Shown here piece by piece: positions 44,801-56,917 of a stretch of 64,000 nucleotides of DNA. Within the stretch, counting starts at the first letter, position 1. Each line of letters begins with the position of its first letter. Source of the stretch: CAIKZZ01 sp035604595 (GTDB taxonomy: Bacteria; Pseudomonadota; Gammaproteobacteria; Steroidobacterales; Steroidobacteraceae); NCBI GenBank assembly GCA_035604595.1, contig DATNIE010000008.1, positions 1 to 64,000 of the forward strand, read 5' to 3'. The position numbers and the translations under genes were made by a program. Below the pieces are notes generated by a model, which saw only the letters and a list, made by a program, of their open reading frames with translations, was not told the origin of the DNA and ran no database searches.

Positions 44801-46356
44801 CCGGACCCCCGCTCCGCGAGCTCCCGGCGCAGCTCGCGCTTCAGTATCTTGCCGTTCGGGTTGCGCGGGAGCTCCGCGCGCGCAACGACTGCGCTCACGC
44901 GCTGCTGCTTGCCGACCCGCTGGTTGGTCCACGCGAGCAGCCCGTCCGGATCGAAGGCGTGCCCCGCGGCCGGTACCACCACCGCCACCGGCGTCTCGCC
45001 CCACTTCTGGCTCGGGGCGCCGACCACCGCCACTTCCGCGACCATAGGGTGCTCACGCATGACGCTCTCGATGTCGGCCGGGAAGATGTTCTGGCCGCCC
45101 GACAGGATCATGTCTTTTTTCCGGTCGACGATGTAGAGAAAACCCTCCTCGTCGAGCCGGCCGAGGTCACCGGTTCTGAGCCACTGGCGGCCAGACTCAT
45201 CGATCCAGGTCGCCTCCCGGTTCGCATCGTCCCTGGCGTGATAACCGGCCATCACCAGGCGCCCGTAGCCGACGATCTCCCCGGTCTCGCCTGGCGCAAC
45301 CTCGTGGTCGTCCTCGCCGAGGATCCGGATCTCGGCGCCGAGCACGGGCTTGCCGACCGAGAGGAGCTTCTGCTCGAAGTCCTCGGGCGCGAGGATCGTG
45401 ATCAGTCCCTCGGTGAGCCCATAGAGCTCGATCAGGTCGCAGTCGAACTCGCGCGCGAATCCGCGTTTCACGGCGGGCGGGAGCGGCGAGCCGCAGCACA
45501 TGATGGCCTCCAAGCTGTCGGTGCGGAACTGACCGCGCTCGGGGTACGCGAGCATCCGCTCGAGCTGCAGCGGTACGAATGCGCCGTGGGTGATCCTGCG
45601 TGCCTCGATGATGGCGAGCGCGTCCCGCGGGCTGAAACTCCTGAGCAGCACGATCGTCCCGCCCACCAGCACCGTCGTCAGCATCGTGACCCAGCTGATG
45701 TTCGAAAACAGCCCGAGCGAGCACAGCGTCCGGCAGTCGCTGCGGTACCTGAGCGCGATCGCCGAGTCGTACGCCCAGTGCATGCGGCACTGGTGGGTGT
45801 GGACGATGCCCTTCGGCAGCGCCGTCGTCCCGGAGCTGTAGATCAGGTTGCACTCATCATCGGGCGCGATCGCGACCTTGGGGTCCGTGCCCGGCTGCCC
45901 GGCGGTCAGCGCATCGAACGCCAGCCACCCCTTTTCCGGGGCATCGCAGTTGACGAAGTGGCGGGCCCGGACCCGGCCGGCGGACCGCAGCCGATCGATG
46001 CGCGCAGCGTGGTGCCCGCAGGCGAACACGGCGACGCAATCGGCATCCTCACACATGCCCGCGATCGCCTGGTCGGTGATCGATACGTTGAGCGGGACGG
46101 CGACCGCGCCCGCTCGGAGGAGCCCGAACAGCGTGAGCACCGTCTCGAGCCGGCTGTCCATCAGCACCGCAACGCGCTCGCGCGGCCGCACGCCGAGGGC
46201 GGCGAGACCGTGCGCGACCCGAGCGGTCGTCGCGGCGAAATCCCGCCAGCTGAGCACGACCTCGCCGTCGATCAGCGCCGGGCGGTCGGCAAGCCAGCGG
46301 CCGTTGTGTGCAATCAGGTCCGGCACCAGCGGTGCCGGTGGGCTGAACCACGCCAT
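44797..46356 (-). CDS. AMP-forming acyl-CoA synthetase/ligase
   Basis: A 519-residue member of the acyl-adenylate enzyme family. Visible motifs are the phosphate loop IYSSGTTALPKGIVHTH, ELYGLTEG (A5), WLRTGDLGRLDEEGFLYIVDRKKDMILSGGQNIFPADIE (A7-A8, given here in part) and the C-terminal catalytic Lys in PRNPNGKILKREL. It activates a carboxylic acid as acyl-AMP and passes it to CoA. Substrate cannot be read from sequence. Downstream it is coupled to the hydrolase; upstream lies the TonB receptor gene with an 86-base gap in the same direction. Confidence 0.92.
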   Translation of the reverse strand: MAWFSPPAPLVPDLIAHNGRWLADRPALIDGEVVLSWRDFAATTARVAHGLAALGVRPRERVAVLMDSRLETVLTLFGLLRAGAVAVPLNVSITDQAIAGMCEDADCVAVFACGHHAARIDRLRSAGRVRARHFVNCDAPEKGWLAFDALTAGQPGTDPKVAIAPDDECNLIYSSGTTALPKGIVHTHQCRMHWAYDSAIALRYRSDCRTLCSLGLFSNISWVTMLTTVLVGGTIVLLRSFSPRDALAIIEARRITHGAFVPLQLERMLAYPERGQFRTDSLEAIMCCGSPLPPAVKRGFAREFDCDLIELYGLTEGLITILAPEDFEQKLLSVGKPVLGAEIRILGEDDHEVAPGETGEIVGYGRLVMAGYHARDDANREATWIDESGRQWLRTGDLGRLDEEGFLYIVDRKKDMILSGGQNIFPADIESVMREHPMVAEVAVVGAPSQKWGETPVAVVVPAAGHAFDPDGLLAWTNQRVGKQQRVSAVVARAELPRNPNGKILKRELRRELAERGSG

Positions 46357-46442
46357 GGATGTGTCTCGCGGCGCCGGGGCGCCCGCTCGCGGTGCGGGTC
46401 GGGGCTCGGCGCGGCGCGCCCGATGGCGCGCCGCGCGTCCCG

Positions 46443-48836
46443 TCAGAAGTGGTAGGTGACCGTCGCGGTGAAGGTCCGCGGCGGACCGTAATAGCCGATC
46501 TGGCTCAGACCGCCGAGATAGGCGTTAGAAGCAGCGATGGGCGGCGGGCCGAAGTCGTAGCCCGCGACCCGGTAGTACTTGTCCGTCAGGTTCTTGCCAT
46601 CGGCCGAGAAGCGCCAGGCCTTGCTTGCGGTCGTGTAAGCGAGGCCGGCATTTAACAGGCCGTACGCCGGCTGATCGGTCGGGCTCGCGATCGTGTCCGC
46701 GACCTTGGTGAAGCTGCGCCAGTCGTAGCCGGCGCGCGCGAGCAGCGTGCCAGATCCCAGATCCCACGTGTAGGTCCCGTTGCCGGAGACGGTCCAGGAC
46801 GGTGCGTTGAGCGGCCGGTTCTCGTTGGCGTCGTTGACTGTCGTCACACCCGGGCCGCAACCGGGTGCAAAGGTGAACGGGTTGCACGGAACCAGATAGT
46901 TCTCGTAGTAGGAATCGAGATAGCCGACGGTGAGCCCGAAGGTCAGCGCCCTGCTCGCCTTCCAGGCGGACTGGAGCTCGAGGCCCTTGTTGATCTGCTT
47001 GCCGGCATTGAGCACGGCGGTCAGGTTGGACGGCGCACCCTCGTACAGGACGAAATCCTGCAGTTGGACCTGCGCGTTGCTGTACGGATTGTAGAACGCC
47101 GTCAGATTGAGCAGCAACGTGTCGTCGAACAGCGTCGACTTGAGGCCGATCTCGTAGTTGTCGGCGGTCTCCGAGTTGTAGCCGTTCTGCGTCCCCGGGT
47201 ACACGGCCGCGTTGCCGCGCATGTCGAAGCCGCCGCTCTTGAAGCCCCGACTGTAGCTCACGTAGGTCATCACATGATCGGTCCAGTGGAAGTCGAGGCC
47301 GATACGTGGCGAGACGTTCACAAAGGTGCGGCTGTTGGTGTAGTTGGTCACGACGCCGTTAAACGGGAAGAACCCGGCCGGCACAGCCGCGGGATTGAAG
47401 AAGGTCTGGTCCGGAAGCAGCTGGTCCGGCGCAAAGCTCGCGTAGTCGGCCTGGTAGACGCTGGCGGTCTTGCGATCCTGGTTCCAGCGCAGCCCGGCAT
47501 CGAGGTTCAGCTGATCGGTGAGCTTCCACGCGGTGTCGCCGTAGACGGCCGAGCTCTTGGTCTGCACGCAGCCGTTGACGAGTTCGGTGATGTAAAGGTC
47601 GTACGCGGGGATGCCCAGCAGCGTCAGCGAGCCCACCGAGGCGTTGTAGTCACCGCACGCTTCGCTGTTCATGTAGAACACGCCGCCGACGGCCTTGACC
47701 AGGTCGTTGGTGAAGGTCAGCTGGCCCTCGCCGGACGCCTGGCGGTCCGAATAGTGGCCCGGCACCTCGAAGATGTTCTCGTTGACCTCTGCGAAGTTGA
47801 TGAACTGCCGCGCCTCGCCTTCGTAGTAGGCACCGACCAGCTTGAAGTCGAGCTGGCTCGTCAGGCTCTGCGTGTAGGTTGCGGAAATTCCCTTCCGATA
47901 TGAATAGTCCTTGTCGACCGGCATGTCGGTGCGCAAGTCGTAGGGCTGGGTGAGCGCCGGTGCCAGGTAATTGTTGAGCAGCTGGCCACCGGCGGCATTC
48001 GAGTTGTCCTGGGTCGTGTCGGCGACGATCTTGAGCTTCGAGCTCTGGCCCCAGAGGATCGTAAGATTCGCGCGGGCCGCGAGCACGTCCTTGTTCGAGA
48101 CATCCTCGCCAATGTAGTTGTACGGGCTCGGTGTCGTTCCTGCCTGGGCGACCACGCTGCCGTAGCCGTCGTGCTGCAGATCCGCGACCGCGAAGCCGAA
48201 GTACACGTGATCGCTGACGATGGGCGTCGAGAAGTTGAGCTTCTCGTCGTGCTCGAAGTAATTGCCGCCGGTCACCGACATCGTGAGGCTTTCGGGCCCG
48301 ACGATGTCGTGGGTCACGTACTTGATGGCGCCGGCAATCGTGTTCTTGCCGTACAGGGTGCCCTGCGGACCGCTCAGCACCTCGAGCCGGTCGGCGTCGA
48401 TCACATCGAGGAGTGCGGCCTGCGGCCGTGCCATGTACACATCGTCGATGTACACGCCGACGCTCGGGTCGAAGCCCCACAGCGGGTCGACCTGACCGAC
48501 GCCGCGGATGTAGACGTTGATCGTGCTGCTGGTCGCGCGGTCATTGGCGATCTTCATGTTCGGCACGAAGCTGTTCAGGTCCTGCAGCGAGGCGACGTCC
48601 TGCACCTGGATCGCCTCGGCGGTGACCGCGGTGACTGCGATCGGCGCGTCCTGGATGTTTTCCGCGCGGCGTCGCGCCGTCACGACGACCGATTCGAGCG
48701 TCTCCGGGCCGGCGGCCACTCCGGCCGGGGCGGTCGGGGCGGTCGTCTGGGCCAGCGCGGTCGACAGCGGGGCGGCCGCCGCCAAGGCCAGCATCCCATG
48801 GGCAGCAACACGCAAAAGCTTCTTAGTCGCGTTCAC
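46443..48836 (-). CDS. TonB-dependent outer-membrane receptor
   Basis: A 797-residue receptor that imports a substrate with energy from TonB. A signal peptide (cleaved near ALAQ) is followed by a TonB-box-like ETLESVVVTARRR, the plug (about 55-170, with VFIRGVG-like INVYIRGVGQVDP and RLEVLSGPQGTLYGKNTIAGAI) and the 22-strand barrel ending in VTYHF. A GTG start at 48836 is chosen since AGGGGG stands five bases before it and the signal peptide begins there. The type with ETLESVVVTARR is common in Steroidobacter and sphingomonads and often serves hydrophobic or aromatic compounds. The ligand is unknown. Confidence 0.93.
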   Translation of the reverse strand: MNATKKLLRVAAHGMLALAAAAPLSTALAQTTAPTAPAGVAAGPETLESVVVTARRRAENIQDAPIAVTAVTAEAIQVQDVASLQDLNSFVPNMKIANDRATSSTINVYIRGVGQVDPLWGFDPSVGVYIDDVYMARPQAALLDVIDADRLEVLSGPQGTLYGKNTIAGAIKYVTHDIVGPESLTMSVTGGNYFEHDEKLNFSTPIVSDHVYFGFAVADLQHDGYGSVVAQAGTTPSPYNYIGEDVSNKDVLAARANLTILWGQSSKLKIVADTTQDNSNAAGGQLLNNYLAPALTQPYDLRTDMPVDKDYSYRKGISATYTQSLTSQLDFKLVGAYYEGEARQFINFAEVNENIFEVPGHYSDRQASGEGQLTFTNDLVKAVGGVFYMNSEACGDYNASVGSLTLLGIPAYDLYITELVNGCVQTKSSAVYGDTAWKLTDQLNLDAGLRWNQDRKTASVYQADYASFAPDQLLPDQTFFNPAAVPAGFFPFNGVVTNYTNSRTFVNVSPRIGLDFHWTDHVMTYVSYSRGFKSGGFDMRGNAAVYPGTQNGYNSETADNYEIGLKSTLFDDTLLLNLTAFYNPYSNAQVQLQDFVLYEGAPSNLTAVLNAGKQINKGLELQSAWKASRALTFGLTVGYLDSYYENYLVPCNPFTFAPGCGPGVTTVNDANENRPLNAPSWTVSGNGTYTWDLGSGTLLARAGYDWRSFTKVADTIASPTDQPAYGLLNAGLAYTTASKAWRFSADGKNLTDKYYRVAGYDFGPPPIAASNAYLGGLSQIGYYGPPRTFTATVTYHF

Positions 48837-48875
48837 CGGAACCCCCTGCGGACAATTATGTCCCGTACGTTCGTG

Positions 48876-48917
48876 TTCAATGACTGTTGAATACTCACTG
48901 AACGGTTGTTGAATACT
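48876..48917. promoter_or_regulatory. Candidate operator between TonB receptor and TetR genes
   Basis: The palindrome TTCAATGACTGTTGAA (48876-48891) overlaps the first of two copies of GTTGAATACT (48886-48895 and 48908-48917), whose starts are 22 bp apart, two helical turns. They lie in the 173-bp divergent region, about 40-80 bases before the receptor start and 93-134 bases before the TetR start. This is the place expected for a TetR-family operator that controls both genes. Confidence 0.5.
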
Positions 48918-49009
48918 ACTCGCGGCGCGGAACCGAATGCAACCGTGTTGCGGGAAGCACACAAAATGCGGGACAATCGGCGCCGCTGTTGCTGCGCCGC
49001 ACTAATCAA

Positions 49010-49717
49010 ATGGCCGCCAGGAAGACCGGACGACCTGCCAAAGAGCGGCTGCTCGATGCCGCCGAGCGGCTATTCGCGAAGCGCGGCTATCACGGCGTCT
49101 CGATCCGCGACATCACGGACGCGGCCAAGGTCGACGTGGCGCTGGTTCACTACCACTTCGGCAGCAAGCGTGCGTTCCTGACGAGCGTCTTCGAGCGTCG
49201 CGCCGAGGTCATCAACCGTGAGCGACTCGATCGCCTCGAGGCGGTGAGCAGGACGGACGGCGGCACGCTCGACCTCGAGGCGGTCGTCAACGCGTTCATG
49301 GAGCCGCTATTCCAGCGCTCCGCACGCGGCGGGCGCAGCTGGAAGAGTTACTTCGCGCTGGTCGCCCAGGTGAACAACTCGCCGGAGCTGTCGGTGCTGA
49401 TGACGCGAACCTTCGACCCGGTGGTTCACAAGTTCATCGACGTGCTGCAGCAGGCGCTGCCCGGCGCCGACCCGCGCGACATCTACTGGGCCTACCACTT
49501 CCTGACGGGCGCGCTGACGCTGACCTTCGCCGAGACCGGCCGGCTCGACAAGCTGTCGGGCGGGCTGTGCCGCTCATCGGACCTCGACAGCGTGCACGCG
49601 CGGTTCGCGCCGTTCATGGCAACCGGATTCGCTGCGCTCGCGGCGCGGCGCGTGGGCGGGACGGAACCCAGGAAAGCGCGCGCCGGGCGCAAGGGCCCGC
49701 GTCCGGGGTCGGCGTAG
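49010..49717 (+). CDS. TetR-family transcriptional regulator
   Basis: A 235-residue regulator. The DNA-binding domain spans about residues 8-60 (GRPAKERLLDAAERLFAKRG, then VDVALVHYHFGSKRAFL). The C-terminal ligand domain has no clear subfamily sign. The Lys/Arg-rich tail is low-complexity. The start at MAARKTGRP is chosen because conserved sequence begins there; a start seven codons further up has no ribosome-binding site. It is divergent from the TonB receptor and likely represses it, perhaps with the acyl-CoA ligase and hydrolase as downstream targets. Confidence 0.9.
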   Translation: MAARKTGRPAKERLLDAAERLFAKRGYHGVSIRDITDAAKVDVALVHYHFGSKRAFLTSVFERRAEVINRERLDRLEAVSRTDGGTLDLEAVVNAFMEPLFQRSARGGRSWKSYFALVAQVNNSPELSVLMTRTFDPVVHKFIDVLQQALPGADPRDIYWAYHFLTGALTLTFAETGRLDKLSGGLCRSSDLDSVHARFAPFMATGFAALAARRVGGTEPRKARAGRKGPRPGSA

Positions 49718-49762
49718 CAGGCCCCGGCCGCGGCGCGCGCCGCCGCCATTCGGCGCGTGGGA

Positions 49763-50185
49763 CTACTTCTGCAGCTTGCGCAGCTGCTCGAGCATCCGGA
49801 TCTGGACCAGCGCGCGCAGCAGCTCAGCCTGCGCCTCGGCGATGCTGACTTCGTCGGTCTTGGTGCGCAGCGCCTCTTCGGCGCGCTGCTTGGCCGCAAG
49901 CGCTGCAGCCTCGTCGAGATCCCGGGCCCTGAGCGCCGTGTCGGCAAGCACCGTGACGCGCTGCGGCTGGATCTCGAGCACGCCGCCGCCGACGTAGAAG
50001 GGTTCCTCCGCGCCGTCCGGCGTCTGCACACGCACCTCGCCCGCCTTCAGCGTCGTCAGGAGCGGTGCGTGCCGCGGAGCAATCCCGATCTCGCCCTGCA
50101 CGGCCGGCACGAACACCATCGCCGCCTTGCCGGAGTAGATCTCGCCCTCGGCGCTGACGATGTCGACGTTGATCGTAGAGGCCAT
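49763..50185 (-). CDS. atpC: F1Fo ATP synthase epsilon subunit
   Basis: A 140-residue subunit of the central stalk: an N-terminal beta-sandwich (IVSAEGEIYSGKAAMVFVPAVQGEIGI, here given in part) and a C-terminal helix pair (AALAAKQRAEEAL onward) that can inhibit ATP hydrolysis. Last gene of atpIBEFHAGDC, 25 bases after atpD. No clear intrinsic terminator follows; GC-rich inverted repeats lie between its stop and that of the convergent TetR gene. Confidence 0.96.
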   Translation of the reverse strand: MASTINVDIVSAEGEIYSGKAAMVFVPAVQGEIGIAPRHAPLLTTLKAGEVRVQTPDGAEEPFYVGGGVLEIQPQRVTVLADTALRARDLDEAAALAAKQRAEEALRTKTDEVSIAEAQAELLRALVQIRMLEQLRKLQK

Positions 50186-50209
50186 GTGCTTGCTCCCGCG
50201 CTGTCAGGG

Positions 50210-51652
<1,443 letters not shown>

Positions 51653-51668
51653 AGCGTGGGACCTTGTA

Positions 51669-52529
51669 TCAAACGGCGGCCGCGCCGCCGACGATCTCGG
51701 AGATTTCCTTGGTGATCGCCGCCTGCCGCGCCTTGTTGTAGATCAGCTGCAGCTCGTCGATCAGCTTGCCGGCGTTGTCGGTCGCGCTCTTCATCGCGAC
51801 CATGCGTGCCGCCATCTCGCACGCGACGTTCTCGACGGCGCCCTGGTAGACCTGGGACTCGACGTAGCGAGTCAGCAGTCCCTCGAGGAGCTCGGCGGCC
51901 GATGGTTCATAAATGTATTCCCACAGGTCCTGCAGCTCGCTGCTCCTGACCGGCTCCACCGGCAGCAGCTGGCGTATCACGGGGCGCTGGCTCATCGTGT
52001 TGACGAACTCGCCGTTGATCAGGTGCAGCCGGTCGATCTTGCCGGCGAGGTAGGCATCGAGCATCACCTTGACCGCGCCGATGAACGCGGCGACGTGCGG
52101 CCGGTCGCCGAGATGCGTGACGCTCGCCGCGAGCGGAAGGCGCAGCCGCCGGAAGAACTGCAGTGCCTTGGAGCCGACGACGCACAGCTGCACGTCCTGC
52201 CCCTTGCTCTGCCACTGCCTGATCCAGGTCAGCGCCTCCTTGAAGACGTTGACGTTGAGTGCGCCGCACAGCCCCCGGTCGGTGCTGACGATGATCACGC
52301 CGACCGTTTTCGCCTCGCGCTCGGCCAGGAACGGGTGGCGGTAATCGGGGTTCGCGAGCCGCAGGTGCCCGACCACGGTGCGGATCTTCTGCGCGTACGG
52401 CCGCGCTGCGCGCATTCGTTCCTGGGCCCGGCGTATCTTGCTCGCCGCGACCATCTCCATGGCCTTGGTGATCTTCTGCGTGCTCTTGATGCTCGCGATC
52501 TGGGTGCGGATTTCTTTCGCGCCGGGCAT
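51669..52529 (-). CDS. atpG: F1Fo ATP synthase gamma subunit
   Basis: A 286-residue central shaft subunit. The N-terminal helix begins KEIRTQIASIKSTQKITKAMEMVAASKIRRAQ (in part), and the C-terminal helix ends in ARQAAITKEISEIVGGAAA, which turns inside the alpha-beta ring. TDRGLCGALN is the conserved middle strand. It is spaced seven bases from atpA and 16 from atpD. Confidence 0.98.
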   Translation of the reverse strand: MPGAKEIRTQIASIKSTQKITKAMEMVAASKIRRAQERMRAARPYAQKIRTVVGHLRLANPDYRHPFLAEREAKTVGVIIVSTDRGLCGALNVNVFKEALTWIRQWQSKGQDVQLCVVGSKALQFFRRLRLPLAASVTHLGDRPHVAAFIGAVKVMLDAYLAGKIDRLHLINGEFVNTMSQRPVIRQLLPVEPVRSSELQDLWEYIYEPSAAELLEGLLTRYVESQVYQGAVENVACEMAARMVAMKSATDNAGKLIDELQLIYNKARQAAITKEISEIVGGAAAV

Positions 52530-52536
52530 GGCTGTC

Positions 52537-54078
<1,542 letters not shown>

Positions 54079-54123
54079 GCTGCTTTCCTTAGCTACCCGT
54101 GTCGGCCGCGAACCGGGGCGGGG

Positions 54124-54672
54124 TCACGGCTCGGAAATCCGCTGCTCGAGCCGCTCGAGGCGGCCCTTCAGTGATCCGTCGATGATGAGGTCGCCGGCGC
54201 GGACGGTCGCACCGCCGACGAGCGCCGAATCGACCACTTCGGCGAGCCGCACCTGGCGGGCGAAGCGCCGCTCGAGCGCTTGCCGCAGCCGCGCCCGCTG
54301 TTCCGGCGTCAGCGCCATCGCGGTCGTGACCTCGACGTCGATCGTGTTCTCGGCCTCGGCCCGGAGCCCCTCGAAATGCGCGGCGATCTCCGGCAGGAAC
54401 GAGAGCCGGTGGTTGTGCGCCAGCAGCCCTAGGAAGTTGCGGCCGTCCGCGCCGACCGTCGCGCCGCTGTCGGTTGCGACGCCAGCTATCAGCACGACGA
54501 GCTCCTTGGCGCCGACCCGCGGGTTGCCAAACAGATCCTCGGCTCCCGGCGCGTGGGCGACGGCGGCTCCCGCGGCGAGCAGCTCGGACCAGGCGGCGAA
54601 GGCCCCGTGCTCGCGCGCGTACTCGAAGGCCGCGCGGGCGTAGGGTCTGGCGACGGTCACTTTCTCGGCCAT
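54124..54672 (-). CDS. atpH: F1Fo ATP synthase delta subunit
   Basis: A 182-residue peripheral-stalk subunit that joins the b dimer to the top of F1. The N-terminal helical domain begins TVARPYARAAFEYAREHG and the C-terminal signature is DSALVGGATVRAGDLIIDGSLKGRLERL (in part). The start at 54672 (MAEKV) gives the normal N-terminus and lies four bases after the atpF stop. Confidence 0.97.
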   Translation of the reverse strand: MAEKVTVARPYARAAFEYAREHGAFAAWSELLAAGAAVAHAPGAEDLFGNPRVGAKELVVLIAGVATDSGATVGADGRNFLGLLAHNHRLSFLPEIAAHFEGLRAEAENTIDVEVTTAMALTPEQRARLRQALERRFARQVRLAEVVDSALVGGATVRAGDLIIDGSLKGRLERLEQRISEP

Positions 54673-54676
54673 CGGC

Positions 54677-55156
54677 TCAGCCCGCCGCAATCCGCGTCGC
54701 GAGCTCATTTAAGAGCTCGGCATGCGCCTTGGCGTCGACCTCGCGCTTCAGCAGCTGCGCGGCGCCGGCGAGCGCGAGCTTGGCCACCTCGCCACGCAGC
54801 TCGCCGCGCGCGCGGGCGGTCTCGGTCGAGATCTCGGTGCGGGCCGTCGCCAGCAGCCGTTCGCCCTCGGCGAGTGCGGTGCCGCGCGCCTCCTCGACGA
54901 CCTCGCCGCCGCGGCGATTCGCCTGCTCGACGATCTGCGCAGCCTTGGTGCGCGCCTCCTTGACGATCTCGAGCCCCGCTGCCTTGGCGTCCTCCAGGTT
55001 TTTCTCGCCGCGATCGGCGGCGGCGAGGCCGTCGGCGATCCGCTTCTGGCGCTGCTCGATGGCCGACATGATCTGCGGCCAGCCCAGTTTCATCACCAGC
55101 AGCGCGACTGCGAACAGCGCGAGCCCCTGGATGATCAGCGTGATGGTGATACTCAT
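54677..55156 (-). CDS. atpF: F1Fo ATP synthase b subunit
   Basis: A 159-residue subunit with one N-terminal membrane helix (about 3-25, ITLIIQGLALFAVALLVMKLGWP) and a long, highly charged coiled coil, which dimerises as the stator stalk. One copy only; no second b-prime gene, as usual for gammaproteobacteria. Confidence 0.97.
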   Translation of the reverse strand: MSITITLIIQGLALFAVALLVMKLGWPQIMSAIEQRQKRIADGLAAADRGEKNLEDAKAAGLEIVKEARTKAAQIVEQANRRGGEVVEEARGTALAEGERLLATARTEISTETARARGELRGEVAKLALAGAAQLLKREVDAKAHAELLNELATRIAAG

Positions 55157-55220
55157 GCCTGTCTCCCGACAGATCGCGGCTGGCGCCGGCGCCGGCCTGC
55201 GCGCGTCGCCCGCCGGACGC

Positions 55221-55505
55221 TTACTTGACGCCCAGCATGGCCAGGAACGGGTTCGAGAAGATCAGCAGCAGTGCGATGGCGACGCCGATGATCGGCACGG
55301 CGTCCAACAGGCCCGCGACGATGAACATGCGCGTCATCAGCATCGGCGCGAGTTCCGGCTGCCGCGCGGCGCCCTCGAGGAACTTGCCGCCGAGCAGTGC
55401 GAAGCCGATTGCGGTGCCGAGCGCACCGAGCCCGATCAGGAGACCGGCGGCGATGAGAGTGTGGCTCATCACTTCGGCGATCTGTTGGACGTTCTCGATA
55501 GCCAT
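55221..55505 (-). CDS. atpE: F1Fo ATP synthase c subunit
   Basis: A 94-residue proteolipid of the rotor ring with two membrane hairpin helices. The polar loop is ARQPEL and the proton-carrying acidic residue is Asp68 in AGLLDAVPIIG. The Gln/Glu-Ser sodium ligand set is not present, so proton coupling is expected. It has a short N-terminal extension (MAIENVQQIAEVMSH) compared with E. coli (79 residues). Confidence 0.97.
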   Translation of the reverse strand: MAIENVQQIAEVMSHTLIAAGLLIGLGALGTAIGFALLGGKFLEGAARQPELAPMLMTRMFIVAGLLDAVPIIGVAIALLLIFSNPFLAMLGVK

Positions 55506-55548
55506 TGTCTTCTCCGTACTTTCAAATAGGTCCGGTTGGATGGAAATC

Positions 55549-56379
55549 TCAGTGGTGTTCGGCGGCCATGCTCAGGTAAACGACAGTCAGCATCATGAAA
55601 ATGAACGCTTGCAGCGTGATCACGAGGATGTGGAACACCGTCCAGGCGAACCCGGCGATGAACTGCAGCGGTGCCATGACATAGGTGAGGCCGGAGCCGA
55701 GCGTCGACCCGAGCGTCATGCAGGCGATCAGGATGAAAATGAGCTCGCCGGCATACATGTTGCCGAACAGTCGCAGGCTCAAGCTCACCGGCCGCACCGC
55801 CTCTTCGATCAGCCGCAGCAGCAGGTTGGGCGTCGCCAGCATCACCTTGCCGGCCACCCCGTCCGCGTGGAACGGCGCCAGCAGGAATTCCTTGAAGAAG
55901 CCGCCGACGCCCTTGTGCTTGACCCCGTAGTACTGGATCAGCAGAAAGACGCAGATCGACATGCCGAACGTCGTGTTCAGATCCGCGGTCGGCACGACCC
56001 TGAGGTGCCCGATGCCGATCGTGTTCGCCGCTGTCGGCAGCAGGTCGACGGGCAGCATGTCCATGAAGTTCATCAGGAACGTCAGGCAGAAGATCGTGAT
56101 CGCGAGCGGCGCGATCAATCGGCTGCGGCCGTGGAAGGTCTCCTTGACGAGGCCGTCGACGTACTCGACCAGCATCTCGACGGCGCACTGGAGCTTGCCC
56201 GGGACGCCGGCCGTCGCGCGGCGCGCGACGCGCAGGAAGAACGTGATGAACAGCAGGGCCAGCAGCAGCTTGAAGAAGATGCTGTCGAGGTGCAGCGCAG
56301 TGAAGCCTTCACCCGAGCTCAGGTGCTCGAGGTGATGCTTGATGTACCCCGTCATGTTCTCCGGGCCTGCGGCCGCCAT
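55549..56379 (-). CDS. atpB: F1Fo ATP synthase a subunit
   Basis: A 276-residue membrane subunit that holds the two proton half-channels. The essential Arg is in SLSLRLFGNMYAGELIF, and the last helices are in AFAWTVFHILVITLQAFIFMML (in part). Start 56379 (MAAAGPENMTG) is taken because 23 bases separate it from the atpI stop and the aligned N-terminus begins there. Confidence 0.97.
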   Translation of the reverse strand: MAAAGPENMTGYIKHHLEHLSSGEGFTALHLDSIFFKLLLALLFITFFLRVARRATAGVPGKLQCAVEMLVEYVDGLVKETFHGRSRLIAPLAITIFCLTFLMNFMDMLPVDLLPTAANTIGIGHLRVVPTADLNTTFGMSICVFLLIQYYGVKHKGVGGFFKEFLLAPFHADGVAGKVMLATPNLLLRLIEEAVRPVSLSLRLFGNMYAGELIFILIACMTLGSTLGSGLTYVMAPLQFIAGFAWTVFHILVITLQAFIFMMLTVVYLSMAAEHH

Positions 56380-56402
56380 CGTGTTTACCCCATCTCCCCG
56401 GC

Positions 56403-56789
56403 TCACCTGATGATCGCGAGCCCCAGCCAGAAACCGATCTGCGATGCGATCAAACCCGCGACGAGTGGCAGCGGTGGGAGGTGCGCGGGCCCGAGGGACG
56501 CCCACAACGCGAGCCCCAGCCACAGCCACTTCAGCACTTCCCCGGCGTAGACCGCGCGCACCAGCGTCCCCACCGGCGCCACGCCCGGCGCAAACAGCTT
56601 CCAGCCGAATACCATATTGCCGACCGCCACCACGAGCCCGCCCACGAAGGCGGCGCCCGCAGCGCGGGCGCCGGCGAGCGCAAATGCGGTCACCGCCGCG
56701 ACTGTCGTCGCCGCCAGCTGCACGCCGGCGAACCGGAGTACCAGGCGCCGCCCGCGCTGGCGGTGATCCCTCCCTGTGGCGACGGACAT
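56403..56789 (-). CDS. atpI: ATP synthase assembly subunit I
   Basis: A 128-residue protein with four hydrophobic segments and the conserved AGEVLKWLWLGLAL (FxGEFxKxxxT-like) near residue 85. AtpI helps to assemble the c ring. It is first of the atp operon and lies about 120 bases after the predicted transcription start. An open frame extends upstream without similarity, and the start at 56789 (MSVATG) fits the family. Confidence 0.9.
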   Translation of the reverse strand: MSVATGRDHRQRGRRLVLRFAGVQLAATTVAAVTAFALAGARAAGAAFVGGLVVAVGNMVFGWKLFAPGVAPVGTLVRAVYAGEVLKWLWLGLALWASLGPAHLPPLPLVAGLIASQIGFWLGLAIIR

Positions 56790-56833
56790 CCGAGCTCTCG
56801 CCTCAGTATCCTCAGCCGCGGAATCGGGCGCGC

Positions 56834-56875
56834 AAAAAAACCACTTCGATGCGCCGGCTGGACGCTCGGAAGTGG
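56834..56875 (-). terminator. Intrinsic terminator in the leader of the atp operon
   Basis: On the minus strand an RNA hairpin has a 7-bp outer stem (CCACTTC at 56875-56869 with GAAGTGG at 56847-56841), then two more paired bases and an inner 3-bp stem, each after one bulged base, a nine-base loop, and a run of seven U directly after. It stands 36-78 bases downstream of the predicted start site and 44 bases before atpI. It may be an attenuator or end a small RNA of about 78 bases, or terminate parB read-through. Confidence 0.75.
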
Positions 56876-56917
56876 CACTGGCTGTGGGAAGCGCGGCAGC
56901 GCCCCCGAAAGCGCGCG

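Noticed and set aside
49730..49743. 14-bp palindrome between atpC and TetR as terminator
   Set aside because: It has no loop and no U tract, and such GC palindromes are frequent at this base composition.
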